A DNA stretch of 40,932 bases from Clavulina sp. PMI_390 (Eukaryota > Basidiomycota > Agaricomycetes > Cantharellales > Hydnaceae). A model generated the notes under the pieces. That model saw nothing but the letters and a program-made list of their open reading frames with translations, ran no database searches and had not been told where the DNA came from. This document shows, one piece after another, positions 22,563 through 34,987 of this stretch (its first letter is position 1; every line of letters begins with the position of its first letter). The position numbers were made by a program, and so were the translations under genes. The stretch covers positions 1 through 40,932 of the forward strand of contig WIDE01000187.1 in assembly GCA_015039315.1 (NCBI GenBank), in the 5' to 3' direction.

Positions 22563-25500
22563 AATTCGTAATTTTGAACAGCTAGATGCCAAAGAACGAA
22601 AGCAAGAAAAGCGAGAGCGAAGAGGCTGCGAGACGGGGAAGGAAAAGGTGGAGGTCAGGACCTGACTCGGTCAGCCAAATGCCTGACGGAGTCAAGAACC
22701 GACCAGACCGAGCGAACAATGTTCGGAGGAGCGATCAGCACCACCATACCCGAACTTAGTCACCGGCTGGGTCATGAGCCGATCGATTATCCTGTCAAGC
22801 TGAGTAAAAAAAAGTAATGAGCACACCAACGCTCTGGTTAGATCAATGGGCCGTTCATCCTTCGCGCGCATAGCATGGATCAAGTTTGTTCAAGCATATG
22901 ATGCAACTGCACGGCTACGGACCGGCGGGTGGTGGCTTTGAAACGTATATCACCCCATGTGGGGTGGTGTGTGCGTGTGCAACTGTCATCAGCGTGTGTG
23001 CCCGCCGCGCGAGCCCGCTTGCGAGGCCTCGGTAACCGCAAGTCAAAGACGCCTCTATGCCAAGCAGCGTGCGAGCTTCCACAGTTTGCAGGCTGTTTCT
23101 ATTAATGGCTGGACATGCCACAGTCAGAAGGAGCCAAGAATTCTGTCCGCCAGGCAGCCTCTGTTGATGTCGAGAAGGTGTGGTCGCAGCTTTGGTTCCA
23201 TGGAAGGACCTTGTTTCCGCAAGGTCCGAATCGATTGTCAGGTATGTTATTTTCTTCTATGGTGAATTTAACAAGAGCCGGGGGAGGTGGGAGGGCTTCG
23301 GTACCCACAACCTGAAGACCGTGATCACCTGTTGCTCCCGCCCTTTTCCGCCTGCTTGCTCGAGACAATATAAGTCTGCTCACCAGACCTCGGCTCGGGA
23401 CCGCAACATGCTTCTGAACTCAGTCAGAAATAGCACTTTCGTCTTATCAATATGCCCGATTGTACCTTTTGCTGGTAAGACACCAAGCTCGTTGTCTGAG
23501 TCCCTTCCCACCAAGCTTCTCCGCAAATCACCGCTTCACGTGCTTGGACGATAGCAGTTAATCAGGACGGTAATAGTAACACGGTCTTGGCACTGTGATC
23601 ACAACACCCCCTTGGAGCTCATAAAACGTTTTTTTGCCTCCGTACAGCGGCTCCTCATTCCCCTTGAACACAGCACGGTCCCGACGTAGGATCTGCTTCC
23701 GTCGATAGCGGGGATCTGCAGTTTCCTATTGTGGTGTTTCTGCGATAATGCATGGGTAGCTCGTTTTGAGCGAGTCTGAGACTCTGCCCTCTTTTGTCTC
23801 ATTGTCTAGACCAATAGCACCCGGCGACTAAAAATGAATCATTGACCTTGGGTGAAACAATGAAGCTTCTAGGTGATTAGCTCCTGCGTCCTGGTTGCTG
23901 ATCCCGCCGGCGAGCATATTCATGAATATCTGTCTGTTTCAGCGATCCACTTGTTTTAGAGATCATGAATGACATTGCTCGACGCGCGGTCCGTGTGCTT
24001 AATTGCTTGGGTTAGGGGCTTTTCTTTCTCGCTTATCGTCGTTCTCCTATCTACGACGGTATGTGTGAGCGCAAGGTGGAGCTCTTTCCGCCCCGTTGCT
24101 GACTTTGTCCACAATTCGGCTGCCTTGCTTCCCTCTATTGGTTCCTTCCTGTCTGGATAGAACGGGCCCTTATTCTCAGCTATTGACTAGGATGCCAAGC
24201 CTAATAATTAATAGCCCTCAATTCGTCGGTTCACAATCCCGAGCTCGTTGATGTCTTCTAGCTCGGCCCGATGACGCCTCAGCGATTACGACCTGGTATA
24301 CGTCACTGCAGCGATTCCGTGAGCGTTTCCTGTCGTGATGGGATCATGCTTCTCGGGGCTTCTCGGGTGATCGACCTTTGTCTCTGGTGTGTGTACCTGG
24401 TGCCTCATGATCAGATTTGTTCTGAATGTACCTATGTCTTGCCTTCGATCAAGGCTGCTTCTGATCCGCTCTATATCCTTGCTTCTTTTTCGTTTGCATG
24501 GTGTGCTTGTTCCAACTGAAACGCGACAAGTGACATAGCGCCATACAGTCATCAGGCCCAGCTCCCATTCAGGGCCTAGAAGGAATCTGAATTGCGGCAC
24601 GAAACAGGAAATTGCGGGGGAGCCACTATCGGTAGCGAAACCGCGGAGCCGCGGGTGGGTTATGGGTTTCACTTTTCTGCGAGGGTGTCACTGGCACCGT
24701 GGCTGTGGAAGCCCGGCATCACGATCCCCATTTGGCCACCAATATTCTTTTGGGTGCACAATAGATTTATGAATGTTTCCATCATTTTTATTCGTTGTGA
24801 GCGAGACATGGCACGTATCGCTGGTCAGCTACGTGGACAGAAATAAATCTGATCGGAGACCCCCTGACGTATCAGGAAAATATATCATGAGATTAAACGC
24901 CGTATGTATTATTAATAGTGTTCTGGCAGTAAAGGAAAGGATCTTCATGATGATACATAGCTAGGAGTCTAATGTCAGGATAAGATTAATGGCTCTGAGG
25001 CTTACCGCCCTGCACACCCTACAGCTACATGTAGATGTGCACAGAGTGCTCGTACACCCATGGCGAGGCATGAGGCCTTCAGGGTCGCGGAAGCTATAGT
25101 AAAACGGGACTCGGTCCCTCTCCGTCGGACACGGACTCTTGGCTGAGAAACGAGCCCGTGAATCAATACATTCGCCTGCTCAGCACTCCGCATGTCAGCG
25201 AGCGAGCAACGCGTGTCGCTACCTGTTTCGCGTAAATGATCTCTACCGCAAGGAAATATGGAAACGTGGAGAACGGGTTTAAGGAGGGAATAGAATCATT
25301 GCGTCCTCAAGCGGATTCCAAAATCCGCACAGATCGCGATCAAGGCAACGGAACGATACTGTAGCTCTAGCCAGATTAGTGTTTCCGTGCAATTATGTGC
25401 CTGCTTCATGTACGTCCTGTCATTAGATCGAGATGGATGTCGATAGGGACTGTCACATGCAGGACGTCAACATTCATTGTATTCCACCGTCGTTCTAGAA

Positions 25501-26653
25501 AAATATCAGTTCGCCTTTATTCTTCTCCAGTGAGGAAAAAGAAGTTTCGGCCTACTGTACTACCTCAGAGGAAATTTCACCAGCGAGCGGAGTCCGCTTG
25601 CTGAGTGCCATGCTGGTTGACTCGAATCTAGGCCCTCCTTTTCAGGTAACAGCGCGCGCAGACCCTGTCTCGATCGTGACTGCCCATCGACCATCGACAA
25701 TCGAGCGCGCACACGTGCTCAACCCCTGTCTACATGACCACGAGCCCCACATGAGTTTGCGCAAAGAGGAGCAGCACGCCATAACTGGCAGTGAAACAGG
25801 CTGTTACGCTCAAGAGCACCCTCGATTTTAGGCTTGAACATTGCGTCTTCGATTCATCTGTGTGCGGAGGCGAGCAGGGGCTCTATCGACCGTGCTCCTC
25901 TTCCGCCTGAATCTATCAGGGACGAGAAGTAGCGAGGGGCCGCTTGACAAGAGAATTCAAATGGACTGACACTCAGGAGTCGGGGCGCTGGCAAAATAAT
26001 GGAAGCAAATGGCCTTATTCTCGCTGTTGTACTGAACTGTTGATCGAAAATTATATTTCTGGCGATGGGTTGAAGAGTCAGGCAGCTCACTCCGTTTAGG
26101 AGATGTCAGAGAAAGCACGAGAGTTGTCAACCAGATTAATAATAAAATGCCTACTGTGATGGAGGGCGTGCCAGGAGCATCTCACCGGAGCTCGTCCCGA
26201 TGTGCTTGCTCTGGTGATTATAGTCAAATCAAGCTAGCACCGAATAAAGCCCTAATTGGTGGCCTAGCGAAACTTGCTTCCTCGAAAAAGGACCTAGAGG
26301 CCAGCACGCCAACATCTGAGGGCTTAACAAATAGATACCGAGATCCACTTGGGGTAGCGATGATTCCAGAACGCTCTCAAGAAGTAGTTGTAACTGATAT
26401 CACATTTTCCAGAGTGTAAGGGTACATGTGGCATTACGAGAGTGGGCCTGCGAGGACAAGGAAACGCGGGGTCCAGGAAGAGGTGGGAGAGATCAGAAGA
26501 GAGGAAATGGTTGAGTGGAGTATGCATGGAGTGTGAGTAGCTGTTCGACAGATGCAAAGTGCTGAGAAGAGAGCAAGGCGTGGATGCCTCCAGCCGTGAA
26601 GCAATACATGGGCAGAAGGTGGGCATAGATAGCAAATTTTATCAAACAGGGTT
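22563..26653. other. 4-kb interval without a recognised gene
   Basis: This is the largest gap in the window. Short open frames occur on both strands (the longest is 128 codons, minus, near 24286-24672), but none shows a motif, splice-consistent continuation or family resemblance. A 63-codon plus-strand frame at 23969-24160 begins with a hydrophobic stretch and could encode a small secreted peptide, but that is weak. A short inverted repeat (CACCCCA/TGGGGTG) lies at 22951-22966. No terminal repeats, reverse transcriptase, transposase or tRNA was recognised. Degenerate transposon or noncoding RNA cannot be excluded. Confidence 0.4.
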
Positions 26654-27808
26654 TTAGCAGAAGTCCGCGGACTTCCAGTTCTTGTCCAACTTGAAGGACC
26701 ACCCGAAGTCTACAGGGGGTATCTCAACAATCAATCGAGCGCTGGATTTTAGATGAAGAGGGACATACCCGCATATACTTGCCCATCATCATCGATAAAT
26801 TTAGAGCGGACGTTGTAGGTGCCAGTTCTAGCGATCATACCGCTGGGAGAGTCCTCGGTGTGGAAAGATCGCACATTGGGTTTACCGTCAGGGTTTGGAC
26901 CATATGAACCAATCATCTAAAGAGCAACCAATACATGAGAGATCCCGAGCTGCATGCCTAGAAGCCTTAAAAAAGCCATACTGCTTCTAGTTTATCGACT
27001 GTCGCGAAGCGTAAATTGTCATTCGGTTTGATCGGTTGGCAACGTTGGTACGGCTAACTCACGTTTTAGTCCTGCTCGCTTGACAACCTGGATGTATCTC
27101 AATCCAGAAGCCACCTCGTGATTCACACGGAAGCTAGCACCAACACTATCTTGGGGAGTTTAGAAAGATTGACGGGGACAACGATAGCAACCAACGCACG
27201 AATATTCAACACCCTCCTTGATAGTAATAGGACTATCCCTGATGACGATAGGGTCACTACCCTTAGTTTGATTGGCAAAGTCGATATTGGAAAGGTCGAA
27301 AGAGATCTTCTGGTTGTTAGGGATTGTTGGGCTTGTGAGCTCAAGCGCTAGGATCGAGACCTATCGATAGACCACGGCCGGTTGACAACGTCGTCGTGAC
27401 GGAGAAGGAAATGGTAGAAACACACCTTGGGCCCAGTAGCTGGGGCAGCGCCATCCCCTGTGATTCCAAGGGAGGCTTTCCAGCGGTTGAGAGACTGTGG
27501 TGCAAGGTCATCGTGTGGCGCGATCAGTGGCGCGACGGAGAGGAAACAAAGCCGTAAAGCGCACCTCATCGTTCGCATCGAGCTTCGCGTAGTCATTGAC
27601 GGTCTAAAAGAGGGAGCATATCACGAGATAAATCCCCGAGAAACGCAGTCGATCACGATCAACTGTGGCGTACCTTGGCCTCGCCGAGCTTGTAGCCCTC
27701 AGCAAAGGTGGGCTTGAAGTCGCTCTCATCCTCGTGCGGTGCCTAGTTCCAGTCATTCCATCATGTCCATTCCATGGTATCTCTTTGAAGAAATGTACAT
27801 ACCGACAT
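26654..27808 (-). CDS. RDI1: Rho GDP-dissociation inhibitor
   Basis: Rho GDI binds prenylated Rho-family GTPases, holds them in the GDP form and extracts them from membranes into the cytosol. Nine exons splice to 212 aa, close to the family's usual length of about 200: 27808-27803, 27742-27674, 27603-27565, 27494-27422, 27347-27200, 27145-27063, 26998-26982, 26916-26769, 26709-26654. Family marks include FKPTFAEGYKLGEAKTVNDY at the start, LNRWKASLGI, the strand-turn IKEGVEYS, SFRVNHEVASGLRYIQVVKR, MIGSYGPNPD, a PSGMIARTGTYNVRSKFID stretch and the C-terminal GWSFKLDKNW. Exon 1 codes for only two residues and exon 7 is 17 nt. The exon 4 donor is ambiguous: AAGGTGT|GTTTCT is the only nearby choice that keeps the KVSLELTSPT frame, although a stronger-looking GT lies 4 nt earlier. 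Confidence 0.94.
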
Positions 27809-28653
27809 TGTGTTCGTTGATATGCGTGTTCCAAGTTGATTTCGATCGTTGTGATGTTTTATTTGGTGCAGCAAACAAACGTCATTAATTTGTCTGAGAC
27901 GAACATTCACCTTCTAGGGCAATGGGAGCATTGTGCATCGTTATTCGGAACCTGCTAAATATCTTTAGGAATTATTGATCTTCGGGGCGCGAAACTACCG
28001 CACAAGGCACATTATGATCATGTTGGGAACACCATCGTTTCACTCACGACGACAACGAAAAATTGGCTCATTTCGTTTCCAAATATTGGGATTTTCTCAT
28101 CCAAACACAATGATCTTCGCGTAGCCTAGGAACCCTCAGGCGAAGTCGACCACAGCATTGCGGTTGTCGTGATCCTTCAATTGTTTTCCTTTTTTGGACA
28201 GGTTTTTGCTTCCGCTAAGTCCATATCAGGTGCGGCCCTGTACCTTTGTATTTCCGCATTCCCTCCCGTTAACCCCTCTTGGTAGGATTTTCGTCTTTTC
28301 CACTAATTTTGGACTCGTCGGAAATGTTGTCATAAGCCATGGCCACGATGAAACCCCTGTAAATGGAGAGAGGCTGATGCATGGAACTGCAACACAGTCC
28401 ACTCCCTTAATTGAGTTTTGTCTCTGATCGCGGGTGTGAGCTAATACAGAGAATATATTTTCGATATATTCCCTCTCCCTTTATACAGTTTGATAGAGTA
28501 ATTCGATCCGCCTCGTCCGGACAGGGTCGAGGGATATTCCTCTCTCTCTAGTGTGTTCTTTCCTCATAAGCCCCGCGTGTACAGGGAGGTCGCGTCCCCA
28601 GTCCCAGGAACTCCTCACCCGTACCTATCCCCCCCGCCCTTGGTAAATCTTGA
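27809..28653. promoter_or_regulatory. Divergent promoter region, RDI1 and WOPR gene
   Basis: The Rho GDI gene leaves to the left and the Gti1/Pac2 gene to the right, so this 845-bp interval must carry both promoters. Near the WOPR gene it becomes pyrimidine-rich (CCCTCTCCCTTTATAC around 28470-28486 and a CTCTCTCTCTAG run near 28541-28552), as is common around fungal start sites. No other gene was recognised. Confidence 0.5.
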
Positions 28654-31100
28654 ATGATGACATCCATTGTGGCCACTCCATCCACAGATGACAGTTGGCC
28701 ACCTCGCGTCTGGGCGCGCAGCGACCTGGATGGCTACCTCGTCTTTGAAGCCGCTCTTCGCGGCGACATCCCCATCATGACTGAGGAGCCGACCCTCAAG
28801 GAGCGACAGCGCCTAACTCAATCCGGACAAGTCCTCGTATGGGAAGACCCGCCTGTTGGCGGCAGGAAGGCTCGTTTCCACTGGGGAGCGACTGTAAAGT
28901 GGTCGGCTTCGCGCATGATTGGGAACTACTTGGTGCGTCGTTCACTCCATGTTGATTCGCTTCAATCGCCGTCTGTCCCTCCCTCGTTCTATTACGTCCC
29001 CTGTTCTCAACGCTTGGCATTCCGGCTTGGATGATTCTCTGACCCCCTTCGATGTCATGTCATAGACCTACCGTCAGATGTGCCCCAAAAATGACCGCTC
29101 CACGCCTCGCGCCAGCTCACCCCACATTCTGCAGCACGATGTTGACGAGCCAGGCTACTTCCACAGCGTGAGCACATCTTGGGAGGACAAGATTGACAAA
29201 CTCCAAAACGACCTCTTTTCCGCGCACCGAGACCATCATGAGTTCCCTGCAGGAGGGTTGATGCGACGCGTGAGTCTTGCACCGCTCTTATCACTGTCAT
29301 CGCCCTTCGATGTTTATGATTTTTCCCCTTCACCACTATGTCGGGTGTTGCATTGACGATATTTATTGCCTTCAGACGATGACCCTCAAGTTCGACGATC
29401 GCGTTTTGCATCTGATGAACTTCTTCAACCCCTACGATCAGATTTCTCGACAACAACGCCACCCATATCCCTCCCGGGTTCCCCGATTCTCCCAGCACAC
29501 CTACGATATCTCTCCTGTCATCCTTCGGAACGACTTCCGCCGTCCTGCAATTATCAACATCGTCCGCTACACTGAAGTGGACCCCGTTACAGGGCTCGGC
29601 ACTCGCGTCGAACGTCCGGTGTACGGCGGCGATTGGGGATTCAAGACCGACCAAATCGAGTATCACTTCAATGCTGGGAGGCGGTACTGGGCAGCAAGGC
29701 TTGGAGTCGATGAGGGGTCCATCGATTTCTTCCCAGAGAACCCGCGCACGAAGGAAGATACCGCTCGCGCATCAAAGTTCAACCTCCCTATCAAGCGCAA
29801 GAAAGTTCGTGCGCCACGAACCACGAAGAAAGCGCGAGCAAGCCCTTCCTCAAGCTCCAGCGATTCCTTTGTTCTGAGTGATGACGACGTTGAGATTGTC
29901 GAGCACGACGGCCGTCGTCGTTCTGCATCTGGCACCCCCAAGCGTCAGGGCACACCTATCCCCTTTTACACCCAACGTCGCCGTGCTCGAACGATGTCCA
30001 TGGCGCAGGCAGCTTCCCATACCCGCCCTCAGGTGACTGTCAACCCAGGAGAGCAGGCCTCGCGTGCCGCGTCGCTGCCTCCTAACGACTCCCATGAGGC
30101 TCTGGCTAATCCTCACGGTGTCACATACCCCTATGAGTACACGTCCCTCACCGTTCGTGAAGCCTCCGCCGTCTCCCCTCCCCTGACTCCTGGTGACGTC
30201 TCGTCAGCTGTGTCTTCTCCAGCCTTTTCCACTGCATCTGGATTGCCTCCTACTCCCGCTGCCGAGCACAGGTCGCTTCCCTCGACCTCGACGTCGTCAT
30301 TCTCGTCTACTGAGTGGGCAGGCGCCAGGGCTGGAGAGACCAAAAGCCTCCTACACAAGGGACTGAGGTACCCCGATGAACAGACAATTTCACCCGCCGC
30401 GATGCATGCTGACCGACTTCCTACTCTTGCTGAATTGGAGTTACGGGCCGCCGGAGTGGCATATGATTATCAGTATTCCCCTCCCGAGGGTCTTCCGCCT
30501 CATTATGCCCCGCTTATTTCGCAGATTCCCGTTGTCGAGCCTTCCCCTCCCATTCCTATCTCTGACGAGATTAGTGCGTTCCTCGATATGCTCGAGTCGG
30601 ACGCCGCCGCAGAAGCCGCTCAACTTGATTCTGCTCCCTCCAGCTACATCGTCTCGCCCGCCAGTATGGAGGATCGGCTCCCCATCCAGTTCTCGATGGA
30701 TGCTTACAAGCCCGAATGGCTTCGAAACTCGAAACCTCCTGAGCCTTCCGCGGCGGCGACTTCTTCTGCTTCCATCTTGGAAGCAGCTGTTAAGACCCCT
30801 GACTTGGGCCCAGCATCGTTGGCCTATGTGCTTGGTACCCCCGTCGAGTCTCTCCCTCCTTCGGTCTTCCATCATCAGCCCCACATGGCTCTGCAGATGG
30901 CAGACTCCTCTTCGATGTGTGTTGATGAGCCCATGTTCATGTCGGCAGAGATGACTCCTCAGGCCACCATCTATCCTGCTCCGTCCTTCCAGCCGCGCTT
31001 GTCCTCGCCGCCGACATCGACCCAGACGCAGCCTCGCCCTCATTGGCCTCCCTCTTCATCGTGGTTCCACCCCCCTGGACCCGCCCAGCATCACCAGTAG
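28654..31100 (+). CDS. Gti1/Pac2 family (WOPR) transcriptional regulator
   Basis: Probable nuclear DNA-binding regulator of the WOPR family, which includes Candida Wor1, Histoplasma Ryp1, Fusarium Sge1 and yeast Pac2. Exons 28654-28932, 29066-29269 and 29376-31100 give 735 aa. WOPR box A spans about residues 25-95: GYLVFEAALRGDIP, then KERQRLTQSGQVLVWED, then KWSASRMIGNYL across intron 1 into TYRQ. Box B starts at the end of exon 2 with GGLMRRTMTLKFDDRVLHL, matching the family's GLIKKT motif. A linker between the boxes and a tyrosine-rich segment (WGFKTDQIEYHFN) follow. A basic cluster (KRKKVRAPRTTKKAR, near residue 285) looks like a nuclear localisation signal. The remaining half is Ser/Pro-rich and probably disordered. 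A second ATG directly follows the first. No box B residues are missing, but box A is diverged (RFHWG where RWTDG is usual). Confidence 0.88.
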
Positions 31101-31746
31101 GCTGCTTCATTAGGCACCTTAGTCAGATCTTGCTTATTTTTTTGGACTTGCGCTGATCATGATATCTCCAATTTCGAGTATTTGTTCGTTCTTTCGTTCG
31201 TGTTCTGTTACCATAGCCTCGACTCTCTCGCCCGTTATGCTTATCCTTTACATATGTTTCTCACCTGTTTCGCGACGTCGCCTTCCTGTTCTTGACCGTT
31301 GTTTCCTCTTTCTGGACTTTCCACTGAGCTGTTGTTTATGGCATCGTGAGAGTGAGTATCCATGATGCCCGAACTCCGTGCCACTCCACACGTCCGCTTG
31401 TATTTGTATCGCCGTCCTATTTCCTTACTGGCTCCCCTTCTTCCTTCGTTGCTTTCTCCTCTAATTCTTCGTATCAGTTTCCATGTACATTACAATCGTG
31501 CCTGAGTTATATTTATTCGTGTTGTTTGCTCATGTCGCCGTTCGTTTACCCGGCGGGGCCACTCTCATCAATGAATGAATGAACCTCTTACCCTCTACCC
31601 AAGCCCAGGGTTGGTTTGAACATGCCCGATGCTTGGTTTATAAACGCCCTGATACCCTGGCTTTGAGCACCTTTCTATAACGACCATCCCCCACACGCTG
31701 GTGCTGAGTCGTCGCTGGTCACTCCTTGTCATCTTGAGCATTCACG
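31101..31746 (+). promoter_or_regulatory. WOPR 3' end and promoter of MFS copy 7
   Basis: A pyrimidine-rich stretch after the WOPR stop, probably its 3' untranslated region, is followed by the copy 7 promoter. A TATAAA at 31639-31644, within GGTTTATAAACG, lies about 105 bp before the ATG. A TGAATGAATGAA run occurs near 31570-31581. Short open frames here are T/C-rich and lack motifs. Confidence 0.45.
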
Positions 31747-34105
31747 ATGCCACCCTCTGCGACGGTCTCGACTAACCATGAAGCCGAATCTGCAGAACCA
31801 GAGTCACGACCACTGCTTGGTGCAGCTCGGGGTTCTGGCACCAAGTCGGCATCGAAGGCTCGGGCTCGCAAGCCGACGCCATTGCCTATCACTGCTCTAC
31901 TAATCCTGGCGTTAGTAAAGCTAGCGGAGCCTCTCAACTTCACCCAGGTAAGCTTTCCTCTTATAAGATACCCCGAATACCGCATATACCGTCATTCGAA
32001 GCTCACGCGTCATCTACTGATAGGCATTCCCTTATGTCAATCAAGTATGTTCCTTGTCATGCGTATTCATCATTTAGGATACTCACTAACGGTTTGCTTT
32101 AGATGATTGAGGACCTTGGCATAGCTGCTCCCGAGGATGTAGGATACTACTCTGGCATCGTCGAATCTTGCTTCGCGTTCGTGCAGCTATTCACTGTGAG
32201 TCTCACTCTACTCCACCTCTCCACAACCCTCCTCTTCTACCACCCGTCGTCTGCCCCTACAATAATCACCTCAATTCTAACATCGAGTTTTCACTCAGAT
32301 TTATTACTGGTCCTCCCTATCCGATCGCATAGGAAGGAAGCCAGTAGTGATGATAGGTGTCTCTGGAGCAGCTATTAGCGCTGCATGCTTTGGCTTCAGT
32401 CGATCATTATGGGCCATGCTGCTATCTCGATCGATAGCAGGTGCCCTAACCGGCAACATTGCGGTCATCAACTCGATGGTTAGCGACATGACCGACGAAA
32501 CAAATCAAGGATTGGGTGAGTGACACCGAAAGCATCCGTGACCACTATATTGACTCACCCGGTTTTGCTGTGCTATCTGTAGCTTTTCCTATAATGGGGA
32601 TGGTTTGGAGTATTGGATCGATCATGTTAGTCGCCTTTTGCCATCAGCTCGACGTCATCGTCGTCTCGAGGTTGAGCTTATTCCGTGTTTCCGCGCCCCA
32701 GTGGCCCCATGATCGGCGGAAACCTTTCTAACCCAATGAAGAAATGGCCCGAGATATTTAAGCACCTCACTATCTTTCAGGCCTATGTAAGGTTCCGCGC
32801 CTACCTCTCGCCAGCTCAGGTTATTCATTGAAGTTCCTTCATAGCCATACCTTCTTCCCTGCCTCATTTCTTCGTCTTTCTCGGTCTTGGCCGTCGTTCT
32901 GTGTGGGCTTTTTGTTGAAGAGGTGAGTGTCACACGGTTCGGACATAGAAGCTGCTGACCTCATGCATTACCCTCTCGATCACCTTCAGACACTGCCATC
33001 CATCGTCGCTGAGAAAAAGGCTGCGTTGGAGCGTAAGGCCCAGGGCCTGGACCACGTCACAAGGTCTTCCCCATCCCATTATGGATCAACAGCCTCAAGC
33101 GATATCGCTGCATCCGCGTCGGCTTCTGCTCCGTCCGGCCCAATCGTGGCACCTCCGTCGTCAGTTGCGTCGGGAAGCAGCCCTCTGAGTCCGAAGCCAG
33201 CACCGGCGAAGGAAGGAACGCTTCTTCACCTGCTGTCTATCCCGCACGTCCGTGCGATCCTTATCTCCGCCTTCTTGTTCAGCTGGCTGGGCGTAGGGTT
33301 CGACGTTGTGTTCACACTCTACTCGTACACTCGCGTTGATTTGGGTGGGATGGGACGAAGCGTGAGTTCTCTGATCAGTTTCTCTGGATTGGAGTCTCGT
33401 AACTAAAGTGTTTCTTATCTACTTTCCTACCCAGCCTTCGCAGATTGGGTTAGCGCTCGCGGTCTCTGGTGCTGTCGGCGCCTTTTCCAGTCTCGTGATC
33501 TTTCCCCGCATACAACGCCGATTCAACAACCGGTCGCTGTACAATGTGCTCGCCTGTTTTTGGCCTATTGCGTATGCCATGATGCCGATTGGCAATCTGA
33601 TTGCACGCTGGGCCGAAGGACTCCCGCCCAACGAGGGACAAGCGTGGATGTGGGTGGCAATCGCCATGATTCTCACTCCTATGCGGGCTGCCATGAATCT
33701 GTACCCGTAAGTATGCCTCCTGGAACACGTTTAGGACTGTATGCTGACACATTCCTTCATTTTGCCCCAATACTTATTTTCCACACCCTATATGCTACCT
33801 ATGGACCCCTCCTCCGACTACGAACGCACTCCAGCGTTCAAATGATCATCATCAAGGCTTCCGTCGATAGCTCCCAACTCGGCGCTCTGTTCGGTCTCCA
33901 ACAAACCATCTCGTCATTAGCACGGGCTCTCGCCCCTGCTTCTAGCTCGGCGCTGCTCGCCTTCTCGGTTGAGTATAATATCCTAGGTGGCCATTTCGTC
34001 TGGGTGGTATTGGCTAGCTTGGGTATGTTGGCTATCCCAATCTGCCTGCGCGTGAAGGATGTACCCGCTCCAAACAGGTTGATGGTGGTGGAGGATGAGG
34101 AGTAA
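31747..34105 (+). CDS. MFS transporter, copy 7 (inverted)
   Basis: Seventh copy, on the opposite strand to the others, 550 aa and the shortest: exons 31747-31947, 32024-32044, 32103-32195, 32299-32515, 32583-32625, 32702-32786, 32845-32922, 32990-33361, 33435-33706, 33835-34105. Exons 2-7 have exactly the same lengths as in the array. It is diverged in the exon 4 helices (SRSLWAMLLSRS against STSLPAMLISRS in the array; GNIAVINSMVSDM against GNAAVVNSMVSEM) and in TM12. Motif A is SDRIGRKPV. N-terminal ARKPTPLPITALLILALVK matches the array strongly. The last exon joins as NLYP-VQMIIIK, where others have NLYP-LTMI. The ATG at 31747 gives an acidic N-terminus of about 40 residues before TM1. Confidence 0.93.
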
Positions 34106-34569
34106 ACGGAGTTGTGGCAGCTCAAGATGAGGGATACTGGCCCGCAAAGTTTGTTGTGCTTCCCATTTGCTTTTAATATCCCTCTGCTTGCAGCTCTCAA
34201 CTCTCAAGACGTGACATCCGTTTTTCTGTTATGATCTCCAGGTAGTGGGTCCAAGGATCTTTCTTTGCCTACTATACCAGTCCCCCATACCATGACTAGT
34301 GTACTTACCAATAGCGAAGCTATTAATTTACTGCGCTATAGGATCCGTGCGAAGCCTTTGCGACAGAACACTACGGCTTTATGACCCTCGGCATGGAGTG
34401 GAGGGTGGCAATCCGGTTCATAAGATATCAACCAAAGTGTTAGGGAAGATTGATGTTGTCGATAACGCCTCAATACCCCACTCAGAACTGGTGGGATGGT
34501 GGGGCATCACCCAGATCGGGTCGAAATGAAAACCTCCAAACTATACAAAAATAGGAAAACAACGGCGCT

Positions 34570-34987
34570 ATGTGGCTTTGGGTCAAAGTTCTTGCTCATT
34601 TCCAATTTACTTTACAGTTTACCGAGGGTGGGCTGGATACGGGGACCTACCAGGACGAAGTTGAGTCCGCATCTCCTGGCAGTTTTGCGCGAACAAGGTG
34701 CGTCGTGACGCCCAGCTATCCACTCATGCTTCATGGACTTTTCATTAGAACTGCTTGATTCTAGTCTTGAAATTCACATCCCCCAATGCTACGCTCTTGA
34801 GGGACCTGCCGGCTCGGCCGCCCCGACAGTAATAGTGTCGGATGGCCCCATCTTGCGTTTCCTAGGATCTCTCTACAAGATAATGCCTTGGAACTCCTTA
34901 TATTCCCCGATCGCTGCTACGGACACGGTTGCGCTTTATGAAGCCAACAAAGCACAGTGTCTCGCAATAGTGGACAAGCTTTTGTGA
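34570..34987 (+). CDS. Possible small gene, function unknown
   Basis: Two segments join in frame across a 67-nt GT-AG intron: 34618-34697 (FTEGGLDTGTYQDEV...) and 34765-34987, ending in NKAQCLAIVDKLL and a stop. The amino-acid make-up looks coding. A putative first exon at 34570-34581 (MWLW) would need a 36-nt intron, which is too short, so the true start is not established. I recognise no family; the C-terminal half is helical and contains PTVIVSDG. It lies about 460 bp beyond MFS copy 7 on the same strand. Confidence 0.3.

Noticed and set aside
22951..22966. Inverted repeat CACCCCA/TGGGGTG
   Set aside because: A 7-bp stem with a 2-nt loop, too short for a stable hairpin and not near a gene start.
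27123..27344. Minus-strand frame starting MSSQAQQ
   Set aside because: It is an out-of-frame reading of Rho GDI exon 5; the adjacent frame carries the family motifs.
29055..29666. 203-codon minus-strand frame
   Set aside because: It is antisense to the first exons of the WOPR gene, whose motifs and splice phases are coherent.
30376..31043. Long frames of about 190-200 codons on both strands
   Set aside because: They overlap the Ser/Pro-rich coding exon of the WOPR gene in other frames; composition is a by-product of that exon.
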